Shown here piece after piece: positions 19,308 to 28,186 of a stretch of 64,000 nucleotides of DNA. The notes beneath the pieces were generated by a model that did not search any database, was not told where the DNA came from, and saw only the letters and a program-made list of their open reading frames with translations. The stretch's first letter is position 1, and the number at the start of each line of letters is the position of its first letter. The DNA is from Olsenella sp. An293. GTDB taxonomy: Bacteria > Actinomycetota > Coriobacteriia > Coriobacteriales > Atopobiaceae. The position numbers and the translations under genes were made by a program. The DNA is taken from contig NZ_NFIT01000006.1 of assembly GCF_002159495.1 (NCBI RefSeq), positions 62,001 to 126,000 on the forward strand, written 5' to 3'.

Positions 19308-20522
19308 CTAAGCGACCTTCTGACGATGATGCCACACGGACTGTACCACGCCGACGGCCGCGAGCTGGGTGACCATCGAGGAGGAGCCGTAGGTCATGAA
19401 CGGGAGCGGGATGCCGGTGATGGGCATGATGCCGATGCACATGCCCACGCTCTCGAGCACCTGGAAGGTCCAGAGGGCAGCGCATCCCACCAGCACGAGC
19501 TTCGAGAAGGTCGACTCGACCTTCATCGCGAGCAGGATCGTGGCGATGATCATCCACGCAAACAGCGCGAGCAGGACGACGGACCCGAGAAAGCCAAACT
19601 GCTCGGCAAAGGTGGCAAAGATGAAGTCGGTCTGGGCGGCGGGCAGAAACCCCGAGAGCGCCTGGGAGGCGTTCCCGAAGCCCTTGCCGAGCAGGCCGCC
19701 CGAGCCGATGGCGATCATGGCCTGCTGGAGGTTGTAGCCGTCCTCGGAGGCCGTGCCCTCGGGGTCGAGAAAGACCGTGAGTCGGTTGAGCTGGTACTCC
19801 TGGAGGATGTGCGGGAGCCCCTCGATCTGCGAGGTGATGATCACGAGGGCCGCGACGCCCACGATCAAGGCTATGGTCGCCAAGATCCAGGAGCGGGGCG
19901 CGCCGCTGCAGATGATGATCGTGGCCCCGGTGAAAAAGATCATGAGGCCGGTGCCGAGGTCGGTGACCAGGATGATGAGCAGCGGCACGAGCAGCGTCGC
20001 GCACAGGCGGGCATAGTCCCTGAAGGTCTCGATCTTGCCGTTGTACTGGCCGCAGGCCGACGCCATGAGCGCGATCACGACGAGCTTGGCGGGCTCGGAG
20101 GGCTGGAAGCGGAACGGCCCGATGCGCGCCCAGCCGAGTCCTCCCAGGCCGCCCTCGACGCCGATGCCCGGGATGAGAGGCAGGGCGAGAAGGACGCAGG
20201 CCAGCACGAACAGCGCCGTGGTGAGGTTCGCGAGGTTGCGATGGTCGTAGCGCCACACCACGACGCCCGCGGCGATGCCGATCACGATGCCGGCGAGGTG
20301 GCTCGTGAAGCTGACCGCGTCGAGTGCGAGGGCGCAGGACCACATCGTGATGACGCTCAGGATGAGGATGAGCAGGGTCGGGATGAGCTGCGTGAGGTAG
20401 ACGCCCTCGAGCGGACCCTTCTTTCCGACGTGCGAGCCCCCGGAGGATGTCCCGGTGACGCGCTGCGCGATGCCTGCGAGTGGCCCCTGGGCGGTGCCGG
20501 GGCCGGTCATCTCACGTGCCAA
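19308..20522 (-). CDS. rodA: Peptidoglycan polymerase RodA (SEDS family)
   Basis: RodA polymerises glycan strands during cell elongation with its partner PBP2. The 404-residue protein has about ten membrane segments starting near residue 45. The SEDS signatures are FRFQPSEPAKLVVIALMA, VTDLGTGLMIFF, the catalytic-aspartate region PAAQTDFIFATFAEQFGF, and ITGIPLPFMTYGSSSM near the end. A 40-residue polar N-terminus precedes the first membrane helix. It follows mrdA by 12 bases. Confidence 0.95.
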   Translation of the reverse strand: MAREMTGPGTAQGPLAGIAQRVTGTSSGGSHVGKKGPLEGVYLTQLIPTLLILILSVITMWSCALALDAVSFTSHLAGIVIGIAAGVVVWRYDHRNLANLTTALFVLACVLLALPLIPGIGVEGGLGGLGWARIGPFRFQPSEPAKLVVIALMASACGQYNGKIETFRDYARLCATLLVPLLIILVTDLGTGLMIFFTGATIIICSGAPRSWILATIALIVGVAALVIITSQIEGLPHILQEYQLNRLTVFLDPEGTASEDGYNLQQAMIAIGSGGLLGKGFGNASQALSGFLPAAQTDFIFATFAEQFGFLGSVVLLALFAWMIIATILLAMKVESTFSKLVLVGCAALWTFQVLESVGMCIGIMPITGIPLPFMTYGSSSMVTQLAAVGVVQSVWHHRQKVA

Positions 20523-20534
20523 GCCTGCTCCTCC

Positions 20535-22580
20535 CTAGTCGACGGATGTCGAGACGCCCGTTGCGGTGTCGGGCTGGTCGTAGATGGCTCCAAAGACGTC
20601 GCGGACCACGAGCAGCGACGAGGAGCCGCCGGAGACGACGCCGTCCATGTTCGCAACGACGACGTAGCGCGGGGTCTCACCCTCCCCTGCCGGCCCGTAC
20701 GCGCCGAACCAGCCGATGGCGCGGTCCAGGCTGATCTGCTCGCCGGTTCCGGTCTTTCCGCGGACGGTGACGTCGAGGTTGGTCCAGTGCTGCGTCTGGG
20801 TGGGGTCCTCCTCGTAGACGACGCCCCACATGCCCCGTGCGACAATGTCGCGGTAGGCCTCGTCCTCCTCGACGTCGCGGATCTGCTCGCAGCGGTACTC
20901 GGAGACGTAGCCGTCGCCCATGCGGGAGCGCACACCGCGCATCACGTGTGGGCGCCAGACGGGGCCCTTGTTGGCGAGGCTGCAGTAGGCGCAGGCCATC
21001 TGGATGCAGGTCACGAGCAGGTCGCCCTGGCCGATGGCGAGGTTGCAGTTCTCGCCGCCCTGCCAGACGGCGTCCTCCTCGGAATAGCCCATGCTCTTGT
21101 AGTACTCGCGCTTCCAGGCGGCGTCGGGGACGCGTCCCACCTCCTCGCCGGGAAGGTCGATCCCGGTGGCGGAGCCGAGCCCGTAGCGGCGGAAGGTCTC
21201 CTGCATGCCCTCGGAGTTCTGGTTGTAGAACCCCTTTCCGATCTCGTAGAACACGACGTCGCAGGAATAGGTGATGCCGCTCACGAGGTCCACGTCGTAG
21301 TGCGTGCTCCAGCAGCCCATGCCGTTACGGTCGTTCTGGTCCCCCGACCAGCTCCACCAGCCGCTGCAGTACCAGGAGTCGGAGGCGGTGGCGATGCCGT
21401 AGTCGAGCGCCGCCATCGTGGTGAGCGGCTTGATGATCGAGCCTGAGGGGTACTGTCCCGAGATGGCGCGATTGAGCATGGGGAAGTTGGCGTCCTCGGC
21501 CTGGAGGGCGTCCCAGTCGGCCGTGGAGATGCCGCCGACGAACGAGCTCGGCGTGAACGTGGGGTAGCTCGCCATGGCGATGACCTCGCCGTTGGTGCAG
21601 TCGAGCGCGACTACCGAGGCGCCGGCGGCCACCTTGCCGAGGTCGCGCTGCTGCTGGATGACCTTCACGAGCGACTCCTCGGCGGCGCGCTGGACCTTGA
21701 TGTCGAGCGTGAGCTCGAGGTCCGAGCCGCTCTGGGGCTCGAAGCCGGAGGACTGCTGGCCGGTCACGTTGCCGTGGGCGTCGACGTAGACGACCTGCTC
21801 GCCGCGCACGCCCTGCAGCACGCTCTCATAGCGCTTCTCCACGCCCGTCTGACCGACGATGTCGCCGGAGCGGTAGGTGATCTGCCCGTCCTCGGCGTTC
21901 TCGCTCTCCTCGAGCTGCTCCTGGGTCACGGTGCCGGTGTAGCCGACCACGTGGGCCGCGAGCGAGCCGTGCGGGTAGGAGCGCTGGGCGCGGGTCTCGA
22001 CGGAGACGCCCGGGAACACCTCGGGGTGCTCCCCGATGTAGGCCACGACGCGGCGCGAGACGTCGACCGAGACGGTCCTCAGGCTCTGGTAGCCCTGTGT
22101 GGTGTCCTGGAGCTTCCTGCGGACGGCCTGGGGGGGCATGCCGATGAGGTTGGCGAGCAGCGTGACCTCGACCTCGTCGTCAAGGACGTCGGCCTGGCCG
22201 GTGACGGTGAGGCTGCTGCGGTTGGTCACGATCTCGTCGCCGTTGCGGTCGAGGATGCGCCCGCGCGGGGCCTGGGTGTAGATCGTGCTCGTGCGGTTTG
22301 ACTCGGCCTGCTCGGCGTACTCCTCGCTCGAGACGAGCTGCATCGTCCAGAGGCGCGCGACCAGAAGCGAGAAGATGCCTCCCACCGCGGCGGCGAAGCC
22401 GATGAGGCGCGAGGAGAGGGTCTTCTCGGACGAGGAGTCGGAGCCGCCCGAGGCGCGCGGCGAGGCTCCGCCGATGTCGAGCGTGAAGGCGCCCTCGGAG
22501 CGGCCGAAGACGATGAAGACCACGATGAGCGCAACGGCGAGCACCGCGCAGACGATGACGATGATCAGGGAGAGGTCCAT
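20535..22580 (-). CDS. mrdA: Penicillin-binding protein 2 (elongation transpeptidase)
   Basis: This class B PBP crosslinks peptidoglycan in the elongasome. The 681-residue protein has one N-terminal anchor at about 5-26, another hydrophobic stretch near 60-80, a pedestal domain, and the transpeptidase domain. The active-site motifs are SIIK in YPSGSIIKPLT, SCD in ITYSCDVVFYEIGKG (the SxN position, as usual for PBP2), and KTGTGE. It is encoded between mreD and rodA, which confirms the elongation rather than division role. Confidence 0.95.
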   Translation of the reverse strand: MDLSLIIVIVCAVLAVALIVVFIVFGRSEGAFTLDIGGASPRASGGSDSSSEKTLSSRLIGFAAAVGGIFSLLVARLWTMQLVSSEEYAEQAESNRTSTIYTQAPRGRILDRNGDEIVTNRSSLTVTGQADVLDDEVEVTLLANLIGMPPQAVRRKLQDTTQGYQSLRTVSVDVSRRVVAYIGEHPEVFPGVSVETRAQRSYPHGSLAAHVVGYTGTVTQEQLEESENAEDGQITYRSGDIVGQTGVEKRYESVLQGVRGEQVVYVDAHGNVTGQQSSGFEPQSGSDLELTLDIKVQRAAEESLVKVIQQQRDLGKVAAGASVVALDCTNGEVIAMASYPTFTPSSFVGGISTADWDALQAEDANFPMLNRAISGQYPSGSIIKPLTTMAALDYGIATASDSWYCSGWWSWSGDQNDRNGMGCWSTHYDVDLVSGITYSCDVVFYEIGKGFYNQNSEGMQETFRRYGLGSATGIDLPGEEVGRVPDAAWKREYYKSMGYSEEDAVWQGGENCNLAIGQGDLLVTCIQMACAYCSLANKGPVWRPHVMRGVRSRMGDGYVSEYRCEQIRDVEEDEAYRDIVARGMWGVVYEEDPTQTQHWTNLDVTVRGKTGTGEQISLDRAIGWFGAYGPAGEGETPRYVVVANMDGVVSGGSSSLLVVRDVFGAIYDQPDTATGVSTSVD

Positions 22581-22589
22581 GGCGCCACC

Positions 22590-23165
22590 CTAGAGGCCGC
22601 GCCTGGTGAAGTGCGTGCCGCCGTGGCCGCTGCCGCGCGTGAGCGTGCCCGGGCCGCCGATCCCCGCCCCCGTCGCGCGGACGCGCGAGTAGTAGTAGGC
22701 GAAGGGGACGAAGAAGACGATGGTGAGGAAGGCGGTGGGCAGGGTGCGGAAGACGATGACGTCGATCAGCGACCCGCCCTGGCCCACGAGCAGCATGGCG
22801 AGGTGGTAGACGAGCGAGACGGCAAGCGCCGAGGCGCAGAAGTGGGCCATGGATGAGGCGAGGTCGCCGGCCATGCGGTTGCGCTGCTCGATGCCGAGCA
22901 CAAACGACGAGACCGTGAGGCAGAAGGCCATGAGGCCGACGGGAGAGGTCGCGGAGAGATCAAAGACCAGCCCGGCGAGAAAGCCCGCGACGACGCCGCG
23001 CGAGCCGCCCGTCTGAAGCGCGACGCACGCGGAGAAGATCATGGCGAAGTTGGCGTGACCGTTTCCGAGGGCGACGTTGGGGGCGACGGCAAGCTGGAGC
23101 ACGAGGCAGACGGCGGCCAGAATGACCGTGCCGCGAACGTCCCTGCCCTTGTCTGCGACCTGCAT
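22590..23165 (-). CDS. mreD: Rod shape-determining protein MreD
   Basis: This integral membrane scaffold of the elongasome is small (191 residues) with five or six predicted membrane helices from about residue 10 to 150, including FLAGLVFDLSATSPVGLMAFCLTV, a pattern typical of MreD. The basic, glycine-rich C-terminal 30 residues are cytoplasmic. Position between mreC and mrdA supports the assignment more strongly than sequence, since the family diverges fast. Confidence 0.88.
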   Translation of the reverse strand: MQVADKGRDVRGTVILAAVCLVLQLAVAPNVALGNGHANFAMIFSACVALQTGGSRGVVAGFLAGLVFDLSATSPVGLMAFCLTVSSFVLGIEQRNRMAGDLASSMAHFCASALAVSLVYHLAMLLVGQGGSLIDVIVFRTLPTAFLTIVFFVPFAYYYSRVRATGAGIGGPGTLTRGSGHGGTHFTRRGL

Positions 23166-23177
23166 GCTCTCCCCTCC

Positions 23178-24167
23178 CTACTCGCTCGTTCCGTCGGTCT
23201 GGTCGGTCTCTCCGGTATCGCTCGCGTCGTCGGCGGAGCCGTCGTCTTGCCCCTGCTGGTCCTGGGCGTCGGCCGCGGCGATGTCCTCGGCGGTCGCGCG
23301 CTGCTCCTCGGTGAGCGAGGTGATGACGAGCACCTCCTCGTAGTTCTCGGCGTGCGAGAAGGGCTCCACGACGATGTCGAGGAAAAGCGCCCCCGGCGCG
23401 CTCTCGACGCTCGTGACCTCGCCGAGCGGCAGGCCCTTGGGAAACACGCCGCCCAGCCCGCTCGTGACCACGACGTCACCGACGTTGACCTCCTGCTCGG
23501 TGCCGATGAGCGTGAGGTTGAGCTGGCCGGTGACAGATCCCGTCAGCATGCCCTGGACCCGGCTCGACTGAATCATCGCCGATATGGAGGAGTTCTCGTC
23601 GGTCAGCATGCGCACGGTGGAGGTGGTGGCGCCGCTGTCGATGACCTGCCCCACCACGCCGCTCGACGCGGTGACGGGCATGCCCGCGGTGACCCCCGAC
23701 GAGGTGCCCTTGTCGATGGTGACCGTGGTGCTCCACGAGTCGGAGGCCCCCGAGATGATGCGGGCGGCCGTGGACTGGAGGTCGTTGGCGTCCTGCAGGT
23801 CGAGCAGTCCCTGGAGGCGCTCGGCGGTCTGCGCCGCCTCCTCGAGCTCGACGTTTCTGGCGCGCAGCTCGTCGTTTTCCGCGCGCAGCTCCGAGAGGGT
23901 CTGCTGGTCGGCGGTGAGGTTGGTCACGACGTTGCCGATGCCGCGAAACGGCGCCGCGACCGTGGCCCCGAGGTAGCGGACCGGCGAGGTGACCGTCTGG
24001 AAGGCGCCGCGCACGGCGCCGAGCGGGCCCTCGTCGCCCATCCTGCTGCTCGCGGTGAACAGGGCGATCGAGATGATGACGCAGGCGACGAGGGCGCGGC
24101 CGCCGCTCGACTGCCTGCTTGTTGAGAGTGCCGACCTCGGCTGTCGGCGCGAAGGGGTGAGCGGCAT
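23178..24167 (-). CDS. mreC: Rod shape-determining protein MreC
   Basis: MreC links MreB filaments to the periplasmic/extracytoplasmic synthesis machinery and activates PBP2. The 329-residue protein has a basic cytoplasmic start, one membrane helix at about 25-42, a coiled coil (about 80-120, NLTADQQTLSELRAENDEL), and the beta-barrel core with TIDKGTSSGVTAGMPV and VTSGLGGVFPKGLPLGEV. The C-terminal 45 residues are an Asp/Gln/Thr-rich disordered tail. It starts six bases after the mreB stop. Confidence 0.94.
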   Translation of the reverse strand: MPLTPSRRQPRSALSTSRQSSGGRALVACVIISIALFTASSRMGDEGPLGAVRGAFQTVTSPVRYLGATVAAPFRGIGNVVTNLTADQQTLSELRAENDELRARNVELEEAAQTAERLQGLLDLQDANDLQSTAARIISGASDSWSTTVTIDKGTSSGVTAGMPVTASSGVVGQVIDSGATTSTVRMLTDENSSISAMIQSSRVQGMLTGSVTGQLNLTLIGTEQEVNVGDVVVTSGLGGVFPKGLPLGEVTSVESAPGALFLDIVVEPFSHAENYEEVLVITSLTEEQRATAEDIAAADAQDQQGQDDGSADDASDTGETDQTDGTSE

Positions 24168-24172
24168 GCTCG

Positions 24173-25213
24173 CTAGTTCGCCGTCTGGACGAAGCCGCCG
24201 GAGAGCGCGTTGGCCTCGAGGACCTTGGCGCAGCCGTTGACGACGTTTTCCAGCGCGGTGGGGCTCACGTTGACCGGGACGCCGGTCTCCTCGCGCAGGC
24301 GCTGGTCGAGGCCGCGGAGCAGGCCACCGCCACCGGTGAGGAGGATGCCGTAGTACATGAGGTCGGAGGCGAGGTCGGGGGGCGTCACGTCGAGCGCGTC
24401 CTTGACGGCCTTGGTCACCTCGTCGAGCGGGCGGTCGAGGGCGCGGCGGATCTCCTCGCTCTCGATGCGCACGGACTTGGGCAGGCCGCTCATGACGTCG
24501 CGGCCGTTGACCTCGACGTCGAGCTCCTCGGCGAGCGGCGCCGCGGAGCCGACCTTGATCTTGATGTCCTCGGCCGTCCTCTCGCCGATGGAGAGGTTGT
24601 AGGCGTCACGGACGTGCTGGAGGATGGTCTGGTCGAACTCGTCGCCGGCGGTCCTGATGGACTGGGAGACGACGATGCCGCCCATCGAGATGACGGCGAC
24701 CTCGGTGGTGCCGCCGCCGATGTCGACGACCATCGAGCCCGTCGGGTCCTCGATGGGCAGGTCGGCGCCGATGGCCGCGGCCATCGGCTCCTCGATGAGG
24801 TAGGCCTGGCGGGCGCCGGCCGAGATCGTGGCCTCGAAGACCGCGCGCTTCTCGACGGAGGTCACGCCCGAGGGGACGCACACGACGACGCGCGGGCGCG
24901 GGGACCAGGGGTAGTGGTTGCCGCGAGCCTTCTCGATGAAGTAGCGCAGCATCACCTCGGTCACGTCGAAGTCGGCGATGACGCCGTCCTTGAGCGGGCG
25001 CTCGGCGATGATCGAGCCGGGCGTGCGGCCGATCATGCGCTTGGCGTCGGCGCCTACGGCCAGGACGCGGCTCTCGCTCTTGTCGATGGCGACGACGGAG
25101 GGCTCGTTGATGACGATGCCCTGACCGCGCACGGCGACGAGCGTGTTGGCGGTGCCGAGGTCGATGGCGAGGTCGCCGCCATACTCCCCGAACAGTGAGT
25201 CAAAAAGTGACAT
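24173..25213 (-). CDS. mreB: Actin-like rod shape protein MreB
   Basis: MreB is the membrane-associated actin homologue that orients lateral wall synthesis. The 346-residue protein shows the phosphate-1 loop YGGDLAIDLGTANTLVAV, the phosphate-2 loop SMVVDIGGGTTEVAVIS, and the adenosine motif GILLTGGGGLLRGLDQRL. Length is normal. It leads the mreBCD-mrdA-rodA series and lies eight bases after the TPR gene. Rod morphology is the expected phenotype. Confidence 0.97.
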   Translation of the reverse strand: MSLFDSLFGEYGGDLAIDLGTANTLVAVRGQGIVINEPSVVAIDKSESRVLAVGADAKRMIGRTPGSIIAERPLKDGVIADFDVTEVMLRYFIEKARGNHYPWSPRPRVVVCVPSGVTSVEKRAVFEATISAGARQAYLIEEPMAAAIGADLPIEDPTGSMVVDIGGGTTEVAVISMGGIVVSQSIRTAGDEFDQTILQHVRDAYNLSIGERTAEDIKIKVGSAAPLAEELDVEVNGRDVMSGLPKSVRIESEEIRRALDRPLDEVTKAVKDALDVTPPDLASDLMYYGILLTGGGGLLRGLDQRLREETGVPVNVSPTALENVVNGCAKVLEANALSGGFVQTAN

Positions 25214-25221
25214 GGGACACC

Positions 25222-26526
25222 CTAGTTCTGAGTGGTGGTATCGGCCAGGTCCTGCGAGCGGTACTCGGGCGTGACGTCGACGACCTTCCAGCCGATGCCG
25301 TCACGACGCATGGTGATGGTGTAGTCCACCTCCCCGCCGGCGGAGAGCTTGGCGGTGAGGTAGACGGTGGACTCGCTCATCGAGCGGTCGCAGGCGTTGA
25401 CCTGGATGGTGGCGTCGGTCGGCAGGACGTCGGAGATCTCCTGGATGACGGCGTCAGAGGTGCCCTCGACGAGGTACTCGGAGAGGTCGACGCCGTCGCC
25501 CTTGGCGTCGAAGAGGCGCTCGGCGACGGTCTCCTGCGTGGGCCAGCCGTAGCCGCGGACGTAGGCGAAGACGCCGGCGCCGACGACGAGGATGAGCACC
25601 ACGAGGATGGCGATGAAGACCTTGAGGCCGGTGTGGCGGTGCTTGCGGCGCACCTTGCGCTCCTGCTTGTCCGCCTCCATGAGGTCGGCCTCGGTGACGG
25701 AGAAAAAGCCCGTGTCCTCGGGCGAGGGCATGAGCTCGCCGGACTCGCCGGTGGGGTCGAGCGGGTCGTAGCCGCCGTAGCCGGCCGCGGCGAGCAGCGC
25801 GTCGGTCTCGGAGGGGCGACGCTCGGCGAGGGTCGCCATGGCCTTGCGGGCGGCGTCGTAGGAGGCCTGGGCCTCGGGGGAAAGGACGTAGGTCCCGTCC
25901 GCGGTGGCGTGCGCGAAGGCGTCGACGGCCTCGCCCATGCGGTTGGCGGCGACGTAGGCGAGGCCCAGGTCGCACCAGATCCTGTTCTGGCTCTCGAGCG
26001 GGGTCGTGAAGTCGAGGGCCGTGCGGTAGGCCTCGACGGCGTCGACGGCGCGGCCGAGCCTCATGAAGCAGCTCCCGAGGTTCGAGAGGGCGACCGACGG
26101 GGCCGGGTTGGACTCGTCGATGGCGGCGCTGCGATACGCCATGCCGGCGCGCCTGATGTCGCCGAGCTGCTCGTAGGCTGAGCCGAGCGCCATGTAGGCC
26201 TTGTAGGGGGTGGAGTAGTCGGGGTCGCCGGCGGCGTCGGAGAGCGCCTGGGCGGCGTCCTGGGGCTTGCCGGCGGCGAGCAGGGCGCGGCCGCGGTTGC
26301 ACTGCAGGGCTCCGCGCTTTCCGTAGGCGGCGTCGGCGAGCGCGCCCTCGTAGGCACGGGCGGCGGCGTCGAACTGGCCGAGCTTCATGTACGCGTTGCC
26401 GCGCAGGTGGTCGACCTCGCCCGAGACCTCGCCGGGGGCGAGGGCGTCGGAGAGCTGCGTGACGGCGCCGAGCCAATCGGAGTTCTGGTATGCGAGCTTG
26501 CCCGCGTCAAAAGCCTGCTGGTTCAC
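25222..26526 (-). CDS. TPR-repeat membrane protein
   Basis: This 434-residue protein contains about six tetratricopeptide-like repeats in residues 5-240 (for example QFDAAARAYEGALADAAYGKRG and GRAVDAVEAYRTALDFTTPLE). A polar linker follows, then one membrane helix at about 302-324 (FIAILVVLILVVGAGVFAYV) and a roughly 110-residue outer domain resembling NTF2/DUF4878-like folds. The repeats are cytoplasmic if the helix is a type II-like anchor. It lies between cyclophilin and mreB, suggesting a scaffold in envelope growth, though this is inference. No exact family was recognised. Confidence 0.7.
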   Translation of the reverse strand: MNQQAFDAGKLAYQNSDWLGAVTQLSDALAPGEVSGEVDHLRGNAYMKLGQFDAAARAYEGALADAAYGKRGALQCNRGRALLAAGKPQDAAQALSDAAGDPDYSTPYKAYMALGSAYEQLGDIRRAGMAYRSAAIDESNPAPSVALSNLGSCFMRLGRAVDAVEAYRTALDFTTPLESQNRIWCDLGLAYVAANRMGEAVDAFAHATADGTYVLSPEAQASYDAARKAMATLAERRPSETDALLAAAGYGGYDPLDPTGESGELMPSPEDTGFFSVTEADLMEADKQERKVRRKHRHTGLKVFIAILVVLILVVGAGVFAYVRGYGWPTQETVAERLFDAKGDGVDLSEYLVEGTSDAVIQEISDVLPTDATIQVNACDRSMSESTVYLTAKLSAGGEVDYTITMRRDGIGWKVVDVTPEYRSQDLADTTTQN

Positions 26527-26557
26527 TGTGCTCCTCCAAGAGTCCGCGGATGGGCGG

Positions 26558-27106
26558 CTAGTTGCCGGAGTGCTCTATCCTGACCGAGTTGATGACGTCC
26601 CCCGCACGGAGCTCGCCGATGACGTCGGCGCCCTCGAGGGTGGTTCCAAAGACCGTGTAGCCGGAGTCGAGGCCGTGCTGCGGGCCGAGGCAGAAGTAGA
26701 ACTGCGACCCGGCGGAGTCGGGGTCGGCAGAGCGCGCCATCGCGAGCGCGCGATCAACGTGAGCGTTGTTGGGGTTGGTGGTGAACTCCTGACGGATCCG
26801 GTAGCCGGGGCCTCCCGTGCCCGGGCGGCCGGTGGGCCCCACGCGGCCGGCGGCGACCTCGGCGGGGGTCATGTCGCGCGTGTTGGGGCAGCCGCCCTGG
26901 ATCACGAAACCCGGGACGTAGCGGTGAAACTTCAGCCCGTCATAGAAGCCGGAGGAGGCCAGCTCGCAGAAGTTGGCCACGTGCACGGGGGCTCCCGCGC
27001 CGTCAAGTTGGACCCTGATGGTCCCCTTGGCGGTGTCGAACACGGCGACCTCGTCGCCCACGACCTGATAGGACGGGGTGTAGAGCGGGTCCGCGATGAA
27101 GCCCAT
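26558..27106 (-). CDS. Cyclophilin-type peptidyl-prolyl isomerase
   Basis: This enzyme catalyses cis-trans isomerisation of proline peptide bonds. The start at 27106 (MGFIADP), with GGAGGG upstream, gives 182 residues; the open frame extends further but without a ribosome site. Cyclophilin signatures are visible: FYDGLKFHRYVPGFVIQGG, the SAGSQFYFCLGPQ active-site segment and TVFGTTLEGADVI. There is no signal peptide, so it is cytoplasmic. It is the first gene of the run into the TPR and mre genes, 31 bases before the TPR gene. Confidence 0.9.
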   Translation of the reverse strand: MGFIADPLYTPSYQVVGDEVAVFDTAKGTIRVQLDGAGAPVHVANFCELASSGFYDGLKFHRYVPGFVIQGGCPNTRDMTPAEVAAGRVGPTGRPGTGGPGYRIRQEFTTNPNNAHVDRALAMARSADPDSAGSQFYFCLGPQHGLDSGYTVFGTTLEGADVIGELRAGDVINSVRIEHSGN

Positions 27107-27208
27107 GTGCCCTCCAAACTCACGTTCCGACGCAAAGGTCGGCTTCCTACAACTCAATGATTTTAGCAGGAAGCGTTCCGTTTCACATATTCGGCAGAGA
27201 AGGAGGCC

Positions 27209-28186
27209 CTAATCCTGAGGTTGTGACCCCTCGGGCGTCCAGAGGTCGTATTGCTGCTCGAAACGACGGGCGTAGTCGCGCGACGAGCTCAGCTCGGAGA
27301 CGATCGCGGCGGCGTCGGACTCGATGTCGTCAGAGGCGGCCGCGAGCTCCCACGCCGACGTCAGGATGTCGCAGCGGTTTCTCAGCCAGCTCCCGAGGGT
27401 CACGAGGGAGTCGACCGCCTCCGTGTTGGTGCCGTCATCAAGCGAGCTCACCTCGGAGATGAGGTTCGAGACCTCGATCGAGACCTCCTCGGCCTCGTCG
27501 AGCCACTCGGCGCGCTGCTCGTCGGTCGACTCCGCGGAGACGCCGTCGGACTTGAGGAGCTCCTCGCTCTCCCCCACGCTCTCGGCGAGCTCGCCGAGCC
27601 GCTCGTGCTCCTGGGAGAGCAGCTCGGCGGCAGAGGTGACCTCGCCGCCGCCCGCGCTGTCCTGTCCCGTCAGGCTCTCGAGAAAGCCGGGGAAGCCCTG
27701 CATGGAGGTGTCGGCCGGCGTCGTCGCCGAGATGCGCGTGGCCTCCGGGTTCCAGGGGTGCGTGATCAGGAGGGCCGCGCCGCCCACGACGACCACGGCG
27801 AGAAGGGCGGCGAGGACGATGGCCCGGGTGCGCGGGAGCCGGTCGACCCTCCTCGTCCCGAGCGCGGCGTCGTCCTCGGGGGGAATGGCGCTCTCGATGC
27901 GGGTCATGGCCCCGGTCTCCCCCGGCGCCCCGAGCGCGTCCATCATGCCGGTGTTGCCGATGTCCGGGAGGTCGATCTCGCGACGCCTGCGCTCGGGGCG
28001 CTGCTCGCGGACCGTGGTCCCGCACTTGGGGCACTCGCTCACCCCGGGCGCGACGAGCGCCCCGCAGGCGGGGCACCAGGTCGCCCCCGTGAGGGAGAGC
28101 TTGCGCGTCACGTCGAGCGAGGCGTGGCACGAGGGGCAGGTGATGGCTTCGTCGGGCACGCGGCGACCGCAGGAGGGGCAGATCAT
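27209..28186 (-). CDS. Zinc-ribbon membrane protein of unknown function
   Basis: The 325-residue protein starts with two zinc ribbons: CPSC...CPSC (residues 3-20) and CPAC...CPKC (about 38-55). A basic linker leads to one membrane helix at about 123-143 (RAIVLAALLAVVVVGGAALLI). The rest is an acidic, Ser/Glu-rich helical outer region, probably coiled coil, with no signature I recognise. The ATG overlaps the aconitase stop (ATGA), so it is co-translated with acnA, although no functional link is obvious. Related zinc-ribbon/membrane proteins in Gram-positives are mostly uncharacterised. Confidence 0.72.
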   Translation of the reverse strand: MICPSCGRRVPDEAITCPSCHASLDVTRKLSLTGATWCPACGALVAPGVSECPKCGTTVREQRPERRRREIDLPDIGNTGMMDALGAPGETGAMTRIESAIPPEDDAALGTRRVDRLPRTRAIVLAALLAVVVVGGAALLITHPWNPEATRISATTPADTSMQGFPGFLESLTGQDSAGGGEVTSAAELLSQEHERLGELAESVGESEELLKSDGVSAESTDEQRAEWLDEAEEVSIEVSNLISEVSSLDDGTNTEAVDSLVTLGSWLRNRCDILTSAWELAAASDDIESDAAAIVSELSSSRDYARRFEQQYDLWTPEGSQPQD